Shown piece by piece: positions 36,144 through 44,973 of a stretch of 46,647 nt of DNA. The position numbers and the translations under genes were made by a program. The notes under the pieces are model-generated. The model was not told the origin of the DNA and ran no database searches. It saw only the letters and a program-made list of their open reading frames with translations. This DNA is from an uncultured bacterium (GTDB taxonomy: Bacteria; Actinomycetota; Coriobacteriia; Coriobacteriales; Atopobiaceae): contig CAJMNO010000019.1 in NCBI GenBank assembly GCA_905214865.1, positions 1 to 46,647 of the forward strand, given 5' to 3'. Every line of letters starts with the position of its first letter. The first letter of the stretch is position 1.

Positions 36144-37247
36144 TTAAATTCGCGGTTTCATCACAGGATCGGGAGCGATGATGCCACCACCCACGCACTC
36201 GAGACCACGATAGATGACCGCACTCTGTCCCGGTGCCACGGTGCGCACCGGCTCTGTGAACGAGACCGTAGCGCTCTTTCCGTCCTCGGAGACAGAGAGC
36301 CGAGCTTCGCGGAGAGGACCTGTGTGTCTCGTGCGGACGAGACACTCCCCTGCTTCAGGCGCCGTGCCAGCAATCCAGTGGCAATCTTCGAGCATGTGCT
36401 CTTTCGTCCAAAGTCCCGGGCACATCTTGTCTGCTGTCACGTAAACGACATTTTCCTTCGTATCGGTTGCCACCACATAGCGGGCAGGGCCGCCTCCGAG
36501 ATCGAGTCCTTTCCTCTGTCCTACTGTGAAGAGGAATGCCCCCTCATGGTGTCCAAGCACCTTGCCAGTCTCCCACTCGACAATATCGCCTGCCCTCTTC
36601 TCGAGCGTATCGAACAGGAAGGTACGGATGCCGACAGGACCGATGAAGCAGATGCCATCGGAGTCCGGCTTGGTCTCGATGCCGAGATGGCGCTCTGCGC
36701 AGGCAGCACGAACGTCTGTCTTCGAGGAGTAGCCGCCGACCGGAAAGAGAACGCGATTGAACGTCGTGCCGGGCACGCGCCAGAGGAAGTAGGTCTGGTC
36801 CTTGTGCTCATCAGCAGAGCGAAGGAGCCTGGCAGGTCCTCCCTCCGTGAGTGCCGGAGCCGTCCTTGCGTAGTGCCCTGTTGCGATGAGATCGGCGCCT
36901 TCCTTGAAGGCACGCTCGGCAAACGTGCCGAACTTCACCATCTGGTTGCACATCACATCAGGATTCGGCGTATAGCCATGGGCATAGGCATCGACAAGAT
37001 AGTCTGCGACCGTCTCCTTGTACTCCTTCTCGCAGTCCCAGACTTCAAGATCCACGCCGAGTTTCACCGCTACGCGCTCCGCATCGGCCAGGTCCTCTGC
37101 CCAGGGGCACTTGAAGCCAGGAAGGTCCTTCGACCAGTTCCTCATATAGACGGCCGTGACATCGAAGCCCTGCTCTACGAGGAGCGCGCAGGACAAGGCC
37201 GAGTCCACGCCTCCGCTCATGCCGAGGAATACCTTCTTGCCCATCAT
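36144..37247 (-). CDS. mnmA: tRNA-specific 2-thiouridylase MnmA
   Basis: This 367-aa cytoplasmic enzyme makes 2-thiouridine at the wobble position of tRNAs for Lys, Glu and Gln. The PP-loop SGGVDS (11-16) binds ATP. The two catalytic cysteines are visible: Cys100 in NPDVMC and Cys200 in SDGIC. The C-terminal beta-barrel domain (about 285-367) is complete. The start overlaps the stop of the cysteine desulfurase gene by a few bases, so sulfur donor and user are made from one transcript. The length is standard. Confidence 0.97.
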   Translation of the reverse strand: MMGKKVFLGMSGGVDSALSCALLVEQGFDVTAVYMRNWSKDLPGFKCPWAEDLADAERVAVKLGVDLEVWDCEKEYKETVADYLVDAYAHGYTPNPDVMCNQMVKFGTFAERAFKEGADLIATGHYARTAPALTEGGPARLLRSADEHKDQTYFLWRVPGTTFNRVLFPVGGYSSKTDVRAACAERHLGIETKPDSDGICFIGPVGIRTFLFDTLEKRAGDIVEWETGKVLGHHEGAFLFTVGQRKGLDLGGGPARYVVATDTKENVVYVTADKMCPGLWTKEHMLEDCHWIAGTAPEAGECLVRTRHTGPLREARLSVSEDGKSATVSFTEPVRTVAPGQSAVIYRGLECVGGGIIAPDPVMKPRI

Positions 37248-38431
37248 GCCGCCTTTCCCGTACGCGGATCGAGGCCGCGCCTTCTTGCCTCTTGCTCGAC
37301 GGCGTTTCCGATCCTGGCTGCCGCCTCTTCAATGTCCTCTTCTGTCACCGGAGCCCCGAGCGTGATCCTCAAGCTTCCATCTGCCACAGCAGGTGCAGCC
37401 CCTATCGCTTCGAGCACATGGCTCTCCCGCATCCGGCTTGCCGCACAGGCAGAGCCTGTGCCGACAGAGACCCCTCTGTCCTCGAGCAGGATCACGAGCC
37501 TCCTTGCTTCGAGGCCCGGGAAGGAGATGTGCAGAAGGCCGGGAAGGCGGAGCTTTGCCTTCTTCGGACCCTCGACCTCGGCCCAGGGAAAGCGCTCCAA
37601 AAGCTCTTTCTGGAGCCTGTCCCGAAGCTTCTGCTCCCGCTTTGCCTCCTGGGCCCGGTGTGCCGTGGCCTCTTCGAGCGCACAGGCAAAGCCGACAGCT
37701 CCTGCCACATTCTCAGTACCGGAACGGACGCCGCCCTCCTGGCCACCACCTTGGAGCAGCGGCTTTATTGCGATGCCATCCTCGGCCCAGAGAAGGCCGA
37801 CCTGCTTTGGCCCGTAGATCTTCGCGGCAGAGAGCGTGAGCATGTCCACATGGAGCGATGCCACATTGATAGCAAGGGCATTGACAGCCTGCGAGGCATC
37901 CGTATGGAGCCAGAGCGGCATCTTTTCCCCTGCTGCAAGCCTTGACTGCCGCCTCTCTGCGACAAGCTTCGCAATGTCACGGATGGGCTGGATCGTCCCG
38001 ATCTCGCCGTTCGCAAGAGAGATGGAGATGAGCCCCACTTCAGGCGTGAGGAGCTTCTCGAGCGTCTCCATGTCCACCCGTCCATCCCGATGCACCGGAA
38101 TCAGCGCATGGTCTTTCGCCTCTGCTGCCGCAAGGACGCTCTCATGCTCTGTTGCAAGCACCAGCACCCTGCCTTCGGCAGAGTTGATGGCAAGGTTGTT
38201 CGCCTCGGTCGCGCCGGCACAGATGATGAGGTTGTCAGGCTTGGCGCCAATCTCATGGGCAAGCCGGGACCGGGCCTCTTCGTAGTCTGCCTTCGCCTTC
38301 CTTGCAAGCCGATACGGGGCAGAAGGGTTGTAGAACATATCGGACATATAGGGAAGCATCGCTCGAAGCACGGAAGGTGCCACCGGCGTTGCCGCTGCAT
38401 AGTCGAGATATATCTCTTTCGTTGCATCCAT
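37244..38431 (-). CDS. Cysteine desulfurase (NifS/IscS-like)
   Basis: This 395-aa PLP enzyme removes sulfur from cysteine and passes it as a persulfide, here probably to MnmA. The PLP lysine is K204 in LSAAKIYGPKQ; the histidine and aspartate around the cofactor are in LATEHES and LHTDASQ; the active cysteine is C329 in VGTGSACAAS; SGTEN is conserved. ATG 38431 begins at the family's usual DATKEIYLDYAAATP. The longer frame to 38536 has no support. It is divergent from the flavoprotein gene, with a 139-bp shared control region, and coupled to mnmA. Confidence 0.95.
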   Translation of the reverse strand: MDATKEIYLDYAAATPVAPSVLRAMLPYMSDMFYNPSAPYRLARKAKADYEEARSRLAHEIGAKPDNLIICAGATEANNLAINSAEGRVLVLATEHESVLAAAEAKDHALIPVHRDGRVDMETLEKLLTPEVGLISISLANGEIGTIQPIRDIAKLVAERRQSRLAAGEKMPLWLHTDASQAVNALAINVASLHVDMLTLSAAKIYGPKQVGLLWAEDGIAIKPLLQGGGQEGGVRSGTENVAGAVGFACALEEATAHRAQEAKREQKLRDRLQKELLERFPWAEVEGPKKAKLRLPGLLHISFPGLEARRLVILLEDRGVSVGTGSACAASRMRESHVLEAIGAAPAVADGSLRITLGAPVTEEDIEEAAARIGNAVEQEARRRGLDPRTGKAA

Positions 38432-38570
38432 AGAGGGACATCCGCTCGAATAATCGTGACCGCAGAGGGCAGTGATGCCTGGCTCTGCGGAGTGTGCCAA
38501 GATACAAGGCAGCACAAAGGTGTGCTGCATGCGCACCCCATACTACCAAATGCGCAGGAAGGCGGCCTCT

Positions 38571-40094
38571 ATGCCAGAGCTCCTCCATCTCGATGCAGCC
38601 GATGTCCTCGTCGTAGGGACAGGCCTTGCAGGCATCTCAGCAGCGGTCTCTGCCGCAGAGGCAGGAGCGAAGATCACGCTTGCATCTGCCGGTCCTGTCT
38701 TCTCCGGCTCCTCCTTCTCCTCTGCCACCTGGGGCCTCGGCATGGTCGCACCTGAGTCGGCAGCAGACGAGGAAGACCTTGTCCAGACCATTCTCGCGGT
38801 AGGTTCAGGTGCGGCAGACCCCGCACTCGTCAGAAGCTTTGTCTCGGGCATCTATCCTGCCATGCAATGGCTCGAAGACCACGGCGTTGCGCTCAGAGCG
38901 CCCGATCACCCAGAGGAGCGCGAGTACATCCCCTGCTTCGACCACAAGGCACGCCTCTGGCGAGGGCTAGGCCGGGCCGAGTTCAGAGATGCCATGGCAG
39001 CACGTCTCCAAGACCTGGACGTCCATCTCATCGAGCATGCATCTCTTGCATGCCTGAGGAAGGCAGACGATGGCAGCATCCAGGGTGCCATCTTCTTCGA
39101 CGAGACATCCTCTTCCTTCATCGACGTTCCCGCTTCATCCACAATCCTTGCCACCGGAGGCACGGCAGGCCTCTTCGGCAGGCATATAGGTGCTGCCGAG
39201 GACACAGGCATTTCCCATGCCCTTGCAAAGGATGCCGGCGCTCATCTCGTGAACCTCGAGTTCATCCAGCTCATGCCGGCAATCCTCACCGAGATGGGCC
39301 CTGTCATCTTCAACGAGAAGACGTTCCGCTATCTTGCGTTCGAAGACGGAGCAGCTTCCTCGATATCCAGAAATCTCTTCGAGCTCAGGAGCACCCATGG
39401 ACCTGCAACAGCACGGTTGGGAGATGCTGCAATCGATCTTGCGATAGCGGAGGCAGGCGAAAAAGGTGCCCCTGCACACTATGAGAATCTGCCCGGCCCC
39501 CTGCCCGAGCTCGACCGCGCCTACTTCTCCTGGCTCGAAAAGCGCCTTGGCCATCCTCTCGATCAGAGCTTCCGCATCGCGCTCTTCGCCCATGCAAGCA
39601 ATGGCGGAATCAGGATCGACCGCAACGGCTGGACCGGCGTCCCCGGACTCTTTGCCGCAGGAGAGGCGACAGGCGGCATGCATGGTGCAGACCGGCTCGG
39701 CGGCCTTTCAAGCGCAAACTGCATCGTATTCGGTATCAGGACCGGAGAAGCCGCTGCAAAGACAGCAGAAGGCGTCTCAGCACCTCTTGAAGGCATGGCT
39801 GGACTTCCCAGCACATGCTCTCCTCTCGCCGCCAAAGCCCTTCCGGCAATACGCCTTGCCCTCGACAGTGCCTGTCTCGCTCCCCGATGCGAGCGTGACC
39901 TCGTGGCGGCCCAGAGCTCCCTTCACCTAATCGATGAGGCGATTGCGCGCACCGCACTTCCCACGCAGGATGCCAGAGCCATCTTCCAGACGCTCGAAGC
40001 CAAAGCCGCTCTTGCCACGGCACAGGAGATGATCGAGGCCATGAGGAGAAGAAAGGAGAGCGCCGGCAGCCATATCAGATCGAATGCCGACTGA
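38571..40094 (+). CDS. FAD-dependent oxidoreductase, L-aspartate oxidase/fumarate reductase family
   Basis: The product has 507 aa. The FAD-binding motif VVGTGLAGISAA lies at about 14-25, the second signature ATGGTAGLFG near 195, and the active-site region HASNGGIRIDRNGWTGVPGL and AAGEATGGMHGADRLGG close to 370-400, all typical of NadB/SdhA/FrdA flavoproteins. As NadB it would oxidise aspartate to iminoaspartate in NAD synthesis; a fumarate-reductase-like role is also possible. It is adjacent and divergent to a cysteine desulfurase, a common partner of NAD-synthesis genes because NadA needs an Fe-S cluster, but no nadA or nadC is in the window. ATG 38571 has AGGAAGG upstream. Confidence 0.85.
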   Translation: MPELLHLDAADVLVVGTGLAGISAAVSAAEAGAKITLASAGPVFSGSSFSSATWGLGMVAPESAADEEDLVQTILAVGSGAADPALVRSFVSGIYPAMQWLEDHGVALRAPDHPEEREYIPCFDHKARLWRGLGRAEFRDAMAARLQDLDVHLIEHASLACLRKADDGSIQGAIFFDETSSSFIDVPASSTILATGGTAGLFGRHIGAAEDTGISHALAKDAGAHLVNLEFIQLMPAILTEMGPVIFNEKTFRYLAFEDGAASSISRNLFELRSTHGPATARLGDAAIDLAIAEAGEKGAPAHYENLPGPLPELDRAYFSWLEKRLGHPLDQSFRIALFAHASNGGIRIDRNGWTGVPGLFAAGEATGGMHGADRLGGLSSANCIVFGIRTGEAAAKTAEGVSAPLEGMAGLPSTCSPLAAKALPAIRLALDSACLAPRCERDLVAAQSSLHLIDEAIARTALPTQDARAIFQTLEAKAALATAQEMIEAMRRRKESAGSHIRSNAD

Positions 40095-40156
40095 GGATAG
40101 GAGCATTTCGTTTCGCCCCGCACAGCAGGCCTAAAAAATCTTCCCGAAAAAAGTTC

Positions 40157-40185
40157 TTGCACGCACGGCCGCTTTCACATATAGT
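40157..40185 (+). promoter_or_regulatory. Promoter of the tRNA-Gly/tRNA-Cys pair (copy 1)
   Basis: TTGCAC (40157-40162) and TATAGT (40180-40185) are separated by 17 bp, a near-consensus housekeeping promoter, with the tRNA-Gly start 11 bases after the -10. Confidence 0.85.
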
Positions 40186-40196
40186 ATTCCCCGCAC

Positions 40197-40272
40197 GCGG
40201 GCTTAGCGCAGTTGGTAGCGCGCCACCTTGCCAAGGTGGAGGCCGCGGGTTCGAATCCCGTAGCCCGCTCCA
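40197..40272 (+). tRNA. tRNA-Gly(GCC), copy 1
   Basis: A 76-nt cloverleaf with encoded CCA: acceptor GCGGGCT/AGCCCGC, anticodon stem CCACC/GGTGG with loop TTGCCAA (GCC), T loop TTCGAAT. Confidence 0.97.
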
Positions 40273-40322
40273 TGATCATCCGGCCGTCCTGCGAATCATC
40301 GTATGTCGGCCTTTTTCATAAC

Positions 40323-40396
40323 GGCGAGATGGCCAAGTGGTAAGGCGCGGGCCTGCAAAGCCCTTACCCCCGGTTCGAATCCGGGTCTCGCCTCCA
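40323..40396 (+). tRNA. tRNA-Cys(GCA), copy 1
   Basis: A 74-nt cloverleaf with encoded CCA: acceptor GGCGAGA/TCTCGCC, anticodon loop CTGCAAA (GCA). It follows tRNA-Gly by 50 bp and shares its promoter. Confidence 0.97.
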
Positions 40397-40405
40397 GAAG
40401 AGTTC

Positions 40406-40433
40406 GGGGACCGCATCTGCGGTCCCCTTTTTT
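40406..40433 (+). terminator. Terminator of the tRNA pair, copy 1
   Basis: A perfect 10-bp stem (GGGGACCGCA with TGCGGTCCCC) around a 2-nt centre is followed by six T residues. Confidence 0.93.
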
Positions 40434-40561
40434 GCAGCTCTTCTGATGAATTGGTGTTCCTTCGTTATCATTCCTCCCGCTCAGCCCCTCTCTCAAGGTT
40501 TCTGTCGGCTGCTTGTGCCACAATGCTTGAGTTGGCTCAAGAATATGAAGGAGGTATGCGC

Positions 40562-40969
40562 ATGCCGCACAAGATCGGCCAGGCCCGCATCGCCGTCCTC
40601 AGAGAGGCAGAAGAGGATTCAGGCGTCGTGGCAAGAAACCTTGCCGGCACGACCGGTGTCCTCGAAGTCTGGGAGTCTGACCACAAGTTCCCCGGAAGGC
40701 AGGGCGCTGTCTTCTACTATCCCCTCACCTTCGATCATGAAGGCAACGGCTCCACGGCACGATTCTTCCGCACCGCCTACAACTACCGCTTGACCGATGA
40801 CGGCAAGACCGCCATCTTCGACAAGGGTGGCAGGAGCGGCACGAATCGCTTTGTCTTTGATATCCAGGGCGGCTTTAAGAACGAGGAAGCAGAGGCCGAA
40901 AGCGCGCATGCTGCCGCGCATCCCGGCGAGACGTCTTCATTCGATGTAGAAGGATCCAGGAACCGCTAG
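40562..40969 (+). CDS. Small conserved hypothetical protein
   Basis: The product has 135 aa. It has a beta-rich core (GVLEVWESDHKFPGRQGAVF, then FRTAYNYRLTDDGKTAIFDK) and an acidic C-terminal tail. No family is recognised. The ATG at 40562 is preceded by AAGGAGGT at ideal spacing; another ATG six bases earlier is too close to that site. The frame is open upstream through tRNA-Cys, which is not coding. It is monocistronic, between two tRNA pairs, and ends at a strong terminator. Confidence 0.75.
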   Translation: MPHKIGQARIAVLREAEEDSGVVARNLAGTTGVLEVWESDHKFPGRQGAVFYYPLTFDHEGNGSTARFFRTAYNYRLTDDGKTAIFDKGGRSGTNRFVFDIQGGFKNEEAEAESAHAAAHPGETSSFDVEGSRNR

Positions 40970-40980
40970 CACGTGCATCT

Positions 40981-41021
40981 GCTCCGGCGAGAAGGAAGAG
41001 CTTCTCGCCGGAGCTTTCTTT
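40981..41021 (+). terminator. Terminator after the 135-aa gene
   Basis: A perfect 14-bp stem (40981-40994 with 41001-41014) with a 6-nt loop is followed by TTTCTTT. It begins 11 bases after the stop. Confidence 0.92.
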
Positions 41022-41240
41022 CTAGCGCCTTCTTCTCTTCGGCTTCATGAGGTCGAAGAGGGAAAAGGTCGTGCGCCGATAGATGGCGCCTCTGACAGCA
41101 CGCTTCGGATCGTGCACGAACCCCATGCCGCGCTTCCCGTAGAAGGGGTCTATTGCCCGCTTCATGCGGCGCTTGTACTTTCCCGTCGTCCTCGCGGCAA
41201 GCGACTTCTTCCATGAGAGACGCCTCATGCCAAACTTCAT
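41022..41240 (-). CDS. Small very basic protein
   Basis: The product has 72 aa, about one third Lys and Arg. The start MKFGMRRLSWKKSLAARTTG and the segment DPFYGKRGMGFVHDPKRAV look like a short phage- or mobile-element-linked family of small basic proteins whose function is not known. ATG 41240 has GGAG about ten bases upstream. It converges on the 135-aa gene and ends directly at its terminator. Expression is plausible but not certain. Confidence 0.6.
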   Translation of the reverse strand: MKFGMRRLSWKKSLAARTTGKYKRRMKRAIDPFYGKRGMGFVHDPKRAVRGAIYRRTTFSLFDLMKPKRRRR

Positions 41241-41373
41241 GGGAAACCATCTCCTCGAGCCCTCAGCTCCCTGTTCCCCTCTTCAGCTTCCGCTATACGC
41301 CTGTCCGGCGACACATCCCGGGATTTCTTGAGCCCCCGCATCCACGCTCTCCCCACACATTGAAGATTTCTTC

Positions 41374-41402
41374 TTGAGCTCCCGGCGATATTCGCGTATA
41401 TT
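41374..41402 (+). promoter_or_regulatory. Promoter of the tRNA-Gly/tRNA-Cys pair (copy 2)
   Basis: TTGAGC (41374-41379) and TATATT (41397-41402) are 17 bp apart, 12 bases before the second tRNA-Gly. The sequence differs from the first promoter, so the duplicated unit landed behind, or kept, an independent promoter. Confidence 0.75.
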
Positions 41403-41414
41403 CTTAATCCACAC

Positions 41415-41490
41415 GCGGGCTTAGCGCAGTTGGTAGCGCGCCACCTTGCCAAGGTGGAGGCCGCGGGTTCGAATCCCGTAGCCCGCTCCA
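41415..41490 (+). tRNA. tRNA-Gly(GCC), copy 2
   Basis: The sequence is identical to the copy at 40197-40272. Confidence 0.97.
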
Positions 41491-41540
41491 TGATCATCCG
41501 GCCGTCCTGCGAATCATCGTATGTCGGCCTTTTTCATAAC

Positions 41541-41614
41541 GGCGAGATGGCCAAGTGGTAAGGCGCGGGCCTGCAAAGCCCTTACCCCCGGTTCGAATCC
41601 GGGTCTCGCCTCCA
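41541..41614 (+). tRNA. tRNA-Cys(GCA), copy 2
   Basis: The sequence is identical to the copy at 40323-40396. Confidence 0.97.
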
Positions 41615-41623
41615 GAAGAGTTC

Positions 41624-41650
41624 GGGGACCGCATCTGCGGTCCCCTTTTT
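41624..41650 (+). terminator. Terminator of the tRNA pair, copy 2
   Basis: The same 10-bp stem as copy 1, followed by five T residues. It may also act against the converging RsbW/STAS gene, which ends 41 bp away. Confidence 0.92.
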
Positions 41651-41690
41651 CATGCCGAGATTGCTCATATGTCTGAGTCTTGTACCGGAG

Positions 41691-42449
41691 CTACTGCTGT
41701 GCGCTCTCCGGTGCCTGGTCGAGCATCTTCACGAGCCTCACCTGCGTGCCCTTGCCCGACGACTTGAGAGAGATCATGACCTCATCTGCGAGAAGCCGCA
41801 TGAGCTTGATGCCACGTCCGCGCTCGAGCGTGGAGCCAGATGTCGTCTTCGGCTCCTCCCCCGCCTTCAGCTGGTAGCCCTTGCCGGTATCGGTGATATC
41901 GAGCGTCACCCGGTCGGGATAGCAGCTCACGGTCACGAGCGTATAGCGCGAATCGGTGTGGTCGAACGCATTGCCGAGCGCCTCGCCGCATGCAAGCGTC
42001 ATATCGAACGCCTCATCGGCCGTAAGCATCGTATTCTCGAGAAGATGCTCGACCCGCTGCCTTGTCTCATGCATGTGGTCCGCATCGGAGCAGAGGACCC
42101 GTCGACAGAGCGGCTCGACACGTGGGTCGAGCTCGGGCACCTGCCGCGTCGTGTCAGCCGGAATCACGGGCGCGAAATCGACGACACGCACGCGTCTCAG
42201 CGAGCGGTAGGCAGGCTTCGAGACGTTGATGAGGGAAAGGAGACCTCCGGCGGCACGAATCTTCCTGATCTCGAGCAGTATCGTTGCCATGCCCGCAGAA
42301 TCGATATAGGTCGCCTTTCCCATGTTCAGGATGATGCGTTTGCATCCCCCGTCGATGAGGGCGTCGAGGTCATGCCGAAGACGCGGTGCTGTCAGCACGG
42401 TCAGATCGGATTCCACAGGCAGAACGACTATGTCAGAGGTATGCTCCAT
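41691..42449 (-). CDS. STAS-RsbW-like kinase fusion (anti-sigma regulatory protein)
   Basis: The product has 252 aa and joins two parts usually encoded separately. Residues about 3-100 are a STAS anti-sigma-antagonist domain with the phosphorylatable serine likely in YIDSAGMATIL. Residues about 115-240 are a GHKL/RsbW-type ATPase with CGEALGNAFDHT (N box), DITDTGKGYQ and ERGRGIKLMRLLAD. Such proteins are part of partner-switching control of a sigma factor or another target. The gene follows the SpoIIE-type phosphatase by 57 bp, its likely antagonist. ATG 42449 follows AAAGG; an upstream GTG at 42470 is possible. Confidence 0.88.
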   Translation of the reverse strand: MEHTSDIVVLPVESDLTVLTAPRLRHDLDALIDGGCKRIILNMGKATYIDSAGMATILLEIRKIRAAGGLLSLINVSKPAYRSLRRVRVVDFAPVIPADTTRQVPELDPRVEPLCRRVLCSDADHMHETRQRVEHLLENTMLTADEAFDMTLACGEALGNAFDHTDSRYTLVTVSCYPDRVTLDITDTGKGYQLKAGEEPKTTSGSTLERGRGIKLMRLLADEVMISLKSSGKGTQVRLVKMLDQAPESAQQ

Positions 42450-42506
42450 GCCTTTTCTATTCCCGAACACGGGAATTCATACACGGAGGATGGCAGATTG
42501 CGCTGG

Positions 42507-44771
42507 CTATTTTGCAGATGGCGCAGCTTCAGGCCCATCCTGCGTCCTGAGCCCGTCGTAGCGCACGGCGACCATTGCGACATCGTCGTCGAGGTTTCTG
42601 GCCGTGAAGGTATCAAGGGTCGCCAGAAGCCGGTCCAGGATCCCATCGAAGCCCTTGGGGATCTGCTGCATGATCGCATCCTTGAGCCCGTCCTCGCCGA
42701 AGAAGGCTCCCATAGGGTTCCTGGCCTCGGTCGTGCCATCCGTATAGAGCAGAAGGAAGTCACCAGGATCTGCTGTGGTCTCTCCGTCGATATAGGTCAT
42801 GTCCTCGAAGGCGCCGACGACACCCGACTGCACATCGAGCGTCTCAAGCTCGCCTCTCTTTGCGCGGTAGAGGATTGCAGGCGGATGCCCTGCGCTGCAG
42901 TAGGAGATCTTGCCGCTCTCGATATCAATCAGTCCTATGAAGAGTGTCGCGAACGTCTCGATGCGTGAGAAGCCGAGGAGGAAGTCATTCAGGCTCCTCA
43001 CCATGCGAGCCGGTGCGAGCCCTTCCCAGGCGTAGGCGCCGAGGGCCGTCTTCACAGCGGCTGAGACCGAGGCTGCCTCGACGCCCTTGCCCGAGACATC
43101 GCCCATGATGACAGCAGCGCGGCGCTGGGGCAGACGGATGAGGTCGTAGAAGTCGCCGCCGACGAAGGCATCGGCCGTGGCAGACGAATAGATGCCAGAG
43201 GCCGTGAGGCCTTCTACCTCCTGGAGCTCGTTTCTCATGCCGAGCTGCAGGGCCTGCGAGATCCTCTTGTCCTGCATGCGGCGGGCTGTGCCTGCCATGA
43301 GCTCGCAGAAGTCGTCTGTGCACTTGTGGATGAACGAGAGCTCGTCGGTATCGAGCGGCTCTGCATCCTGCGGGCGCAGCACCATGAAGGCGACCTTCTG
43401 GTCCATGACCTTGCCGGCATCGACGAAGGCACCGATCGAGCACTCGCCGAGGCTGGAAAGCCAGTCGGAGAGCCGAGAGCCCGCATCGATCCGTGCAAGC
43501 GCGACCTCGTTTCCGAGCTTCGAGCCGACGATATCCTCTACCTCCATCGGAAGGGCGCGCATGCCATTGTTCGGCAGATACGCGACCGCTGTCGGGCCAT
43601 AGTCGTTCTCCTCGACCCGGCAGAAGATGCAGCCGATGCCTTCTGCCATCTGGCTGAAGAAGGAAAGCCCGTCTTCAGGCGAGGGCTCCCCCGCTGCATA
43701 GAGCTTCTCCCTGAGGTCTGAATGAAGAGCTTCGAGGCGTGCCGCATGCTCGGTGCGCATCTGCGTGAAGGCACCCATGAGCTGGACCGAAAGGTAGCTT
43801 GCGACTGCATCGAGGAGGCGTCCGTCCTCCTTCGTCGTCGGGTGGAGCCTCTCCCAGCCGACCTCGATGACGGCGATGACATGGCCGCCGAACCAGACCG
43901 GCACGGCGATGAAGCTGGCAAAGGGCGGCACGAGCTTTGCCGGCAGCTTGTGCGTCTCGTGTGTCTCCTCATCCATGACCTCACGGCGGGACGTGCGTCC
44001 GGCCCTGAGATCGGATGTCGTCGGTGCCAGGACACGGAGGCGCAGCGCATGCTCTGAGCGCAGGAGCACCCGGGACATGCCGTTTCTGTAGGAGAGGAAG
44101 GGAGGCAGCGCCGAGTCTGCAAGCGAGACGGTATGGCCCCTCAGATGGAAGCCATCCGGCTCTGCGAGATAGACGAGCGTGCCCGTCGCTTCCATCGTCT
44201 CTGCGATCTCTTCGAGCGTCCTTGAGAAGAGCTGGCTCATATCGTCGTTGTCGAGGGTGTCCAGAACGATTCTGAGCGTCCCTGAGAGCCTTCTGTTGGC
44301 ACGGGCAAGGTCTTTTACCATCCGCTCCTGTTCGCGGCTCTGAGCGACGCTCTCGTCCGCGTCATGGGCACAGAGCACGTAGGTATCGGATACCGCAGAC
44401 GTCTTTTCGCACCTGACGCGGAGCTCGAGCGGCATATCGCCCTCGCGCGGCAGGCTCACAAGCACCGAGGAGCCGTCGGAAGGAAATGGCAGCTGCCAGA
44501 AGATGCTGTTCTCTCCGGCCTTGGCAAGCGCGGAGATGGCGGGGCGCTCGGCTGCGCCATAGGGCTTCGGGAAGAGCTCCTGAATCTGGTGTCCGAAGAG
44601 CATCGTCTCCTTCGCCCCGAAGAGCTGGCGTGCCTGCTCGTTTGCCATGATGATCCGGCCCATGCCGTCGAAGGCGATGACCGCATCGGTCGTAAGCTCC
44701 AGGACAGATCCCAAGGTCTGCGGAATCGTGGCTGCTCCCAGCCCGTCCAAGGAAACCTTCTTCTCTGCCAT
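42507..44771 (-). CDS. PAS-GAF-SpoIIE serine phosphatase (RsbU-like)
   Basis: The product has 754 aa. A PAS domain (about 20-130: TTDAVIAFDGMGRIIMANEQ), two GAF-like sensor regions (about 180-345 and 375-500) and a PP2C/SpoIIE phosphatase domain (about 530-745) follow in order. The phosphatase keeps VGGDFYDLIRL, VIMGDVSGKGVEA, CSAGHPPAILY and LYTDGTTEARN, metal-binding aspartates included. It should dephosphorylate the STAS domain of the next protein when its sensors detect a signal. No membrane segment is seen, so the signal is cytoplasmic. The start has a purine-rich site (GAGAGGAGCGCC) upstream. Confidence 0.93.
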   Translation of the reverse strand: MAEKKVSLDGLGAATIPQTLGSVLELTTDAVIAFDGMGRIIMANEQARQLFGAKETMLFGHQIQELFPKPYGAAERPAISALAKAGENSIFWQLPFPSDGSSVLVSLPREGDMPLELRVRCEKTSAVSDTYVLCAHDADESVAQSREQERMVKDLARANRRLSGTLRIVLDTLDNDDMSQLFSRTLEEIAETMEATGTLVYLAEPDGFHLRGHTVSLADSALPPFLSYRNGMSRVLLRSEHALRLRVLAPTTSDLRAGRTSRREVMDEETHETHKLPAKLVPPFASFIAVPVWFGGHVIAVIEVGWERLHPTTKEDGRLLDAVASYLSVQLMGAFTQMRTEHAARLEALHSDLREKLYAAGEPSPEDGLSFFSQMAEGIGCIFCRVEENDYGPTAVAYLPNNGMRALPMEVEDIVGSKLGNEVALARIDAGSRLSDWLSSLGECSIGAFVDAGKVMDQKVAFMVLRPQDAEPLDTDELSFIHKCTDDFCELMAGTARRMQDKRISQALQLGMRNELQEVEGLTASGIYSSATADAFVGGDFYDLIRLPQRRAAVIMGDVSGKGVEAASVSAAVKTALGAYAWEGLAPARMVRSLNDFLLGFSRIETFATLFIGLIDIESGKISYCSAGHPPAILYRAKRGELETLDVQSGVVGAFEDMTYIDGETTADPGDFLLLYTDGTTEARNPMGAFFGEDGLKDAIMQQIPKGFDGILDRLLATLDTFTARNLDDDVAMVAVRYDGLRTQDGPEAAPSAK

Positions 44772-44973
44772 GGCGCTCCTCTCTTCTGCCTTCCCCCACT
44801 ATACCCGAGAGGCCCAGATGCACGCGCAGCTTGTGGTTCCTGTCTACAAAGACGATATGAGCAGAGCATTTGAGCCCCTTCTGCATGTCGTCTTCGTGGG
44901 TCGGGGCCGATAATGGTCTCACCGCTGAGATCGGCAGCCGGCCCGGTTGCCACACACGAGGAAGGGGCTCCTG

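Larger units (their letters stand above)
40194..40432. repeat. 239-bp direct repeat carrying tRNA-Gly and tRNA-Cys, copy 1
   Basis: This stretch is identical as read to 41412-41650, covering both tRNAs, the spacer and the terminator. The promoters lie outside the repeat and differ. Confidence 0.93.
41412..41650. repeat. 239-bp direct repeat carrying tRNA-Gly and tRNA-Cys, copy 2
   Basis: Identical as read to 40194-40432. The copies are 1218 bp apart start to start, with two small genes between them. Confidence 0.93.

Noticed and set aside
40337..40561. Upstream extension of the 135-aa protein
   Set aside because: It would run through tRNA-Cys and its terminator; a strong ribosome-binding site supports the start at 40562.
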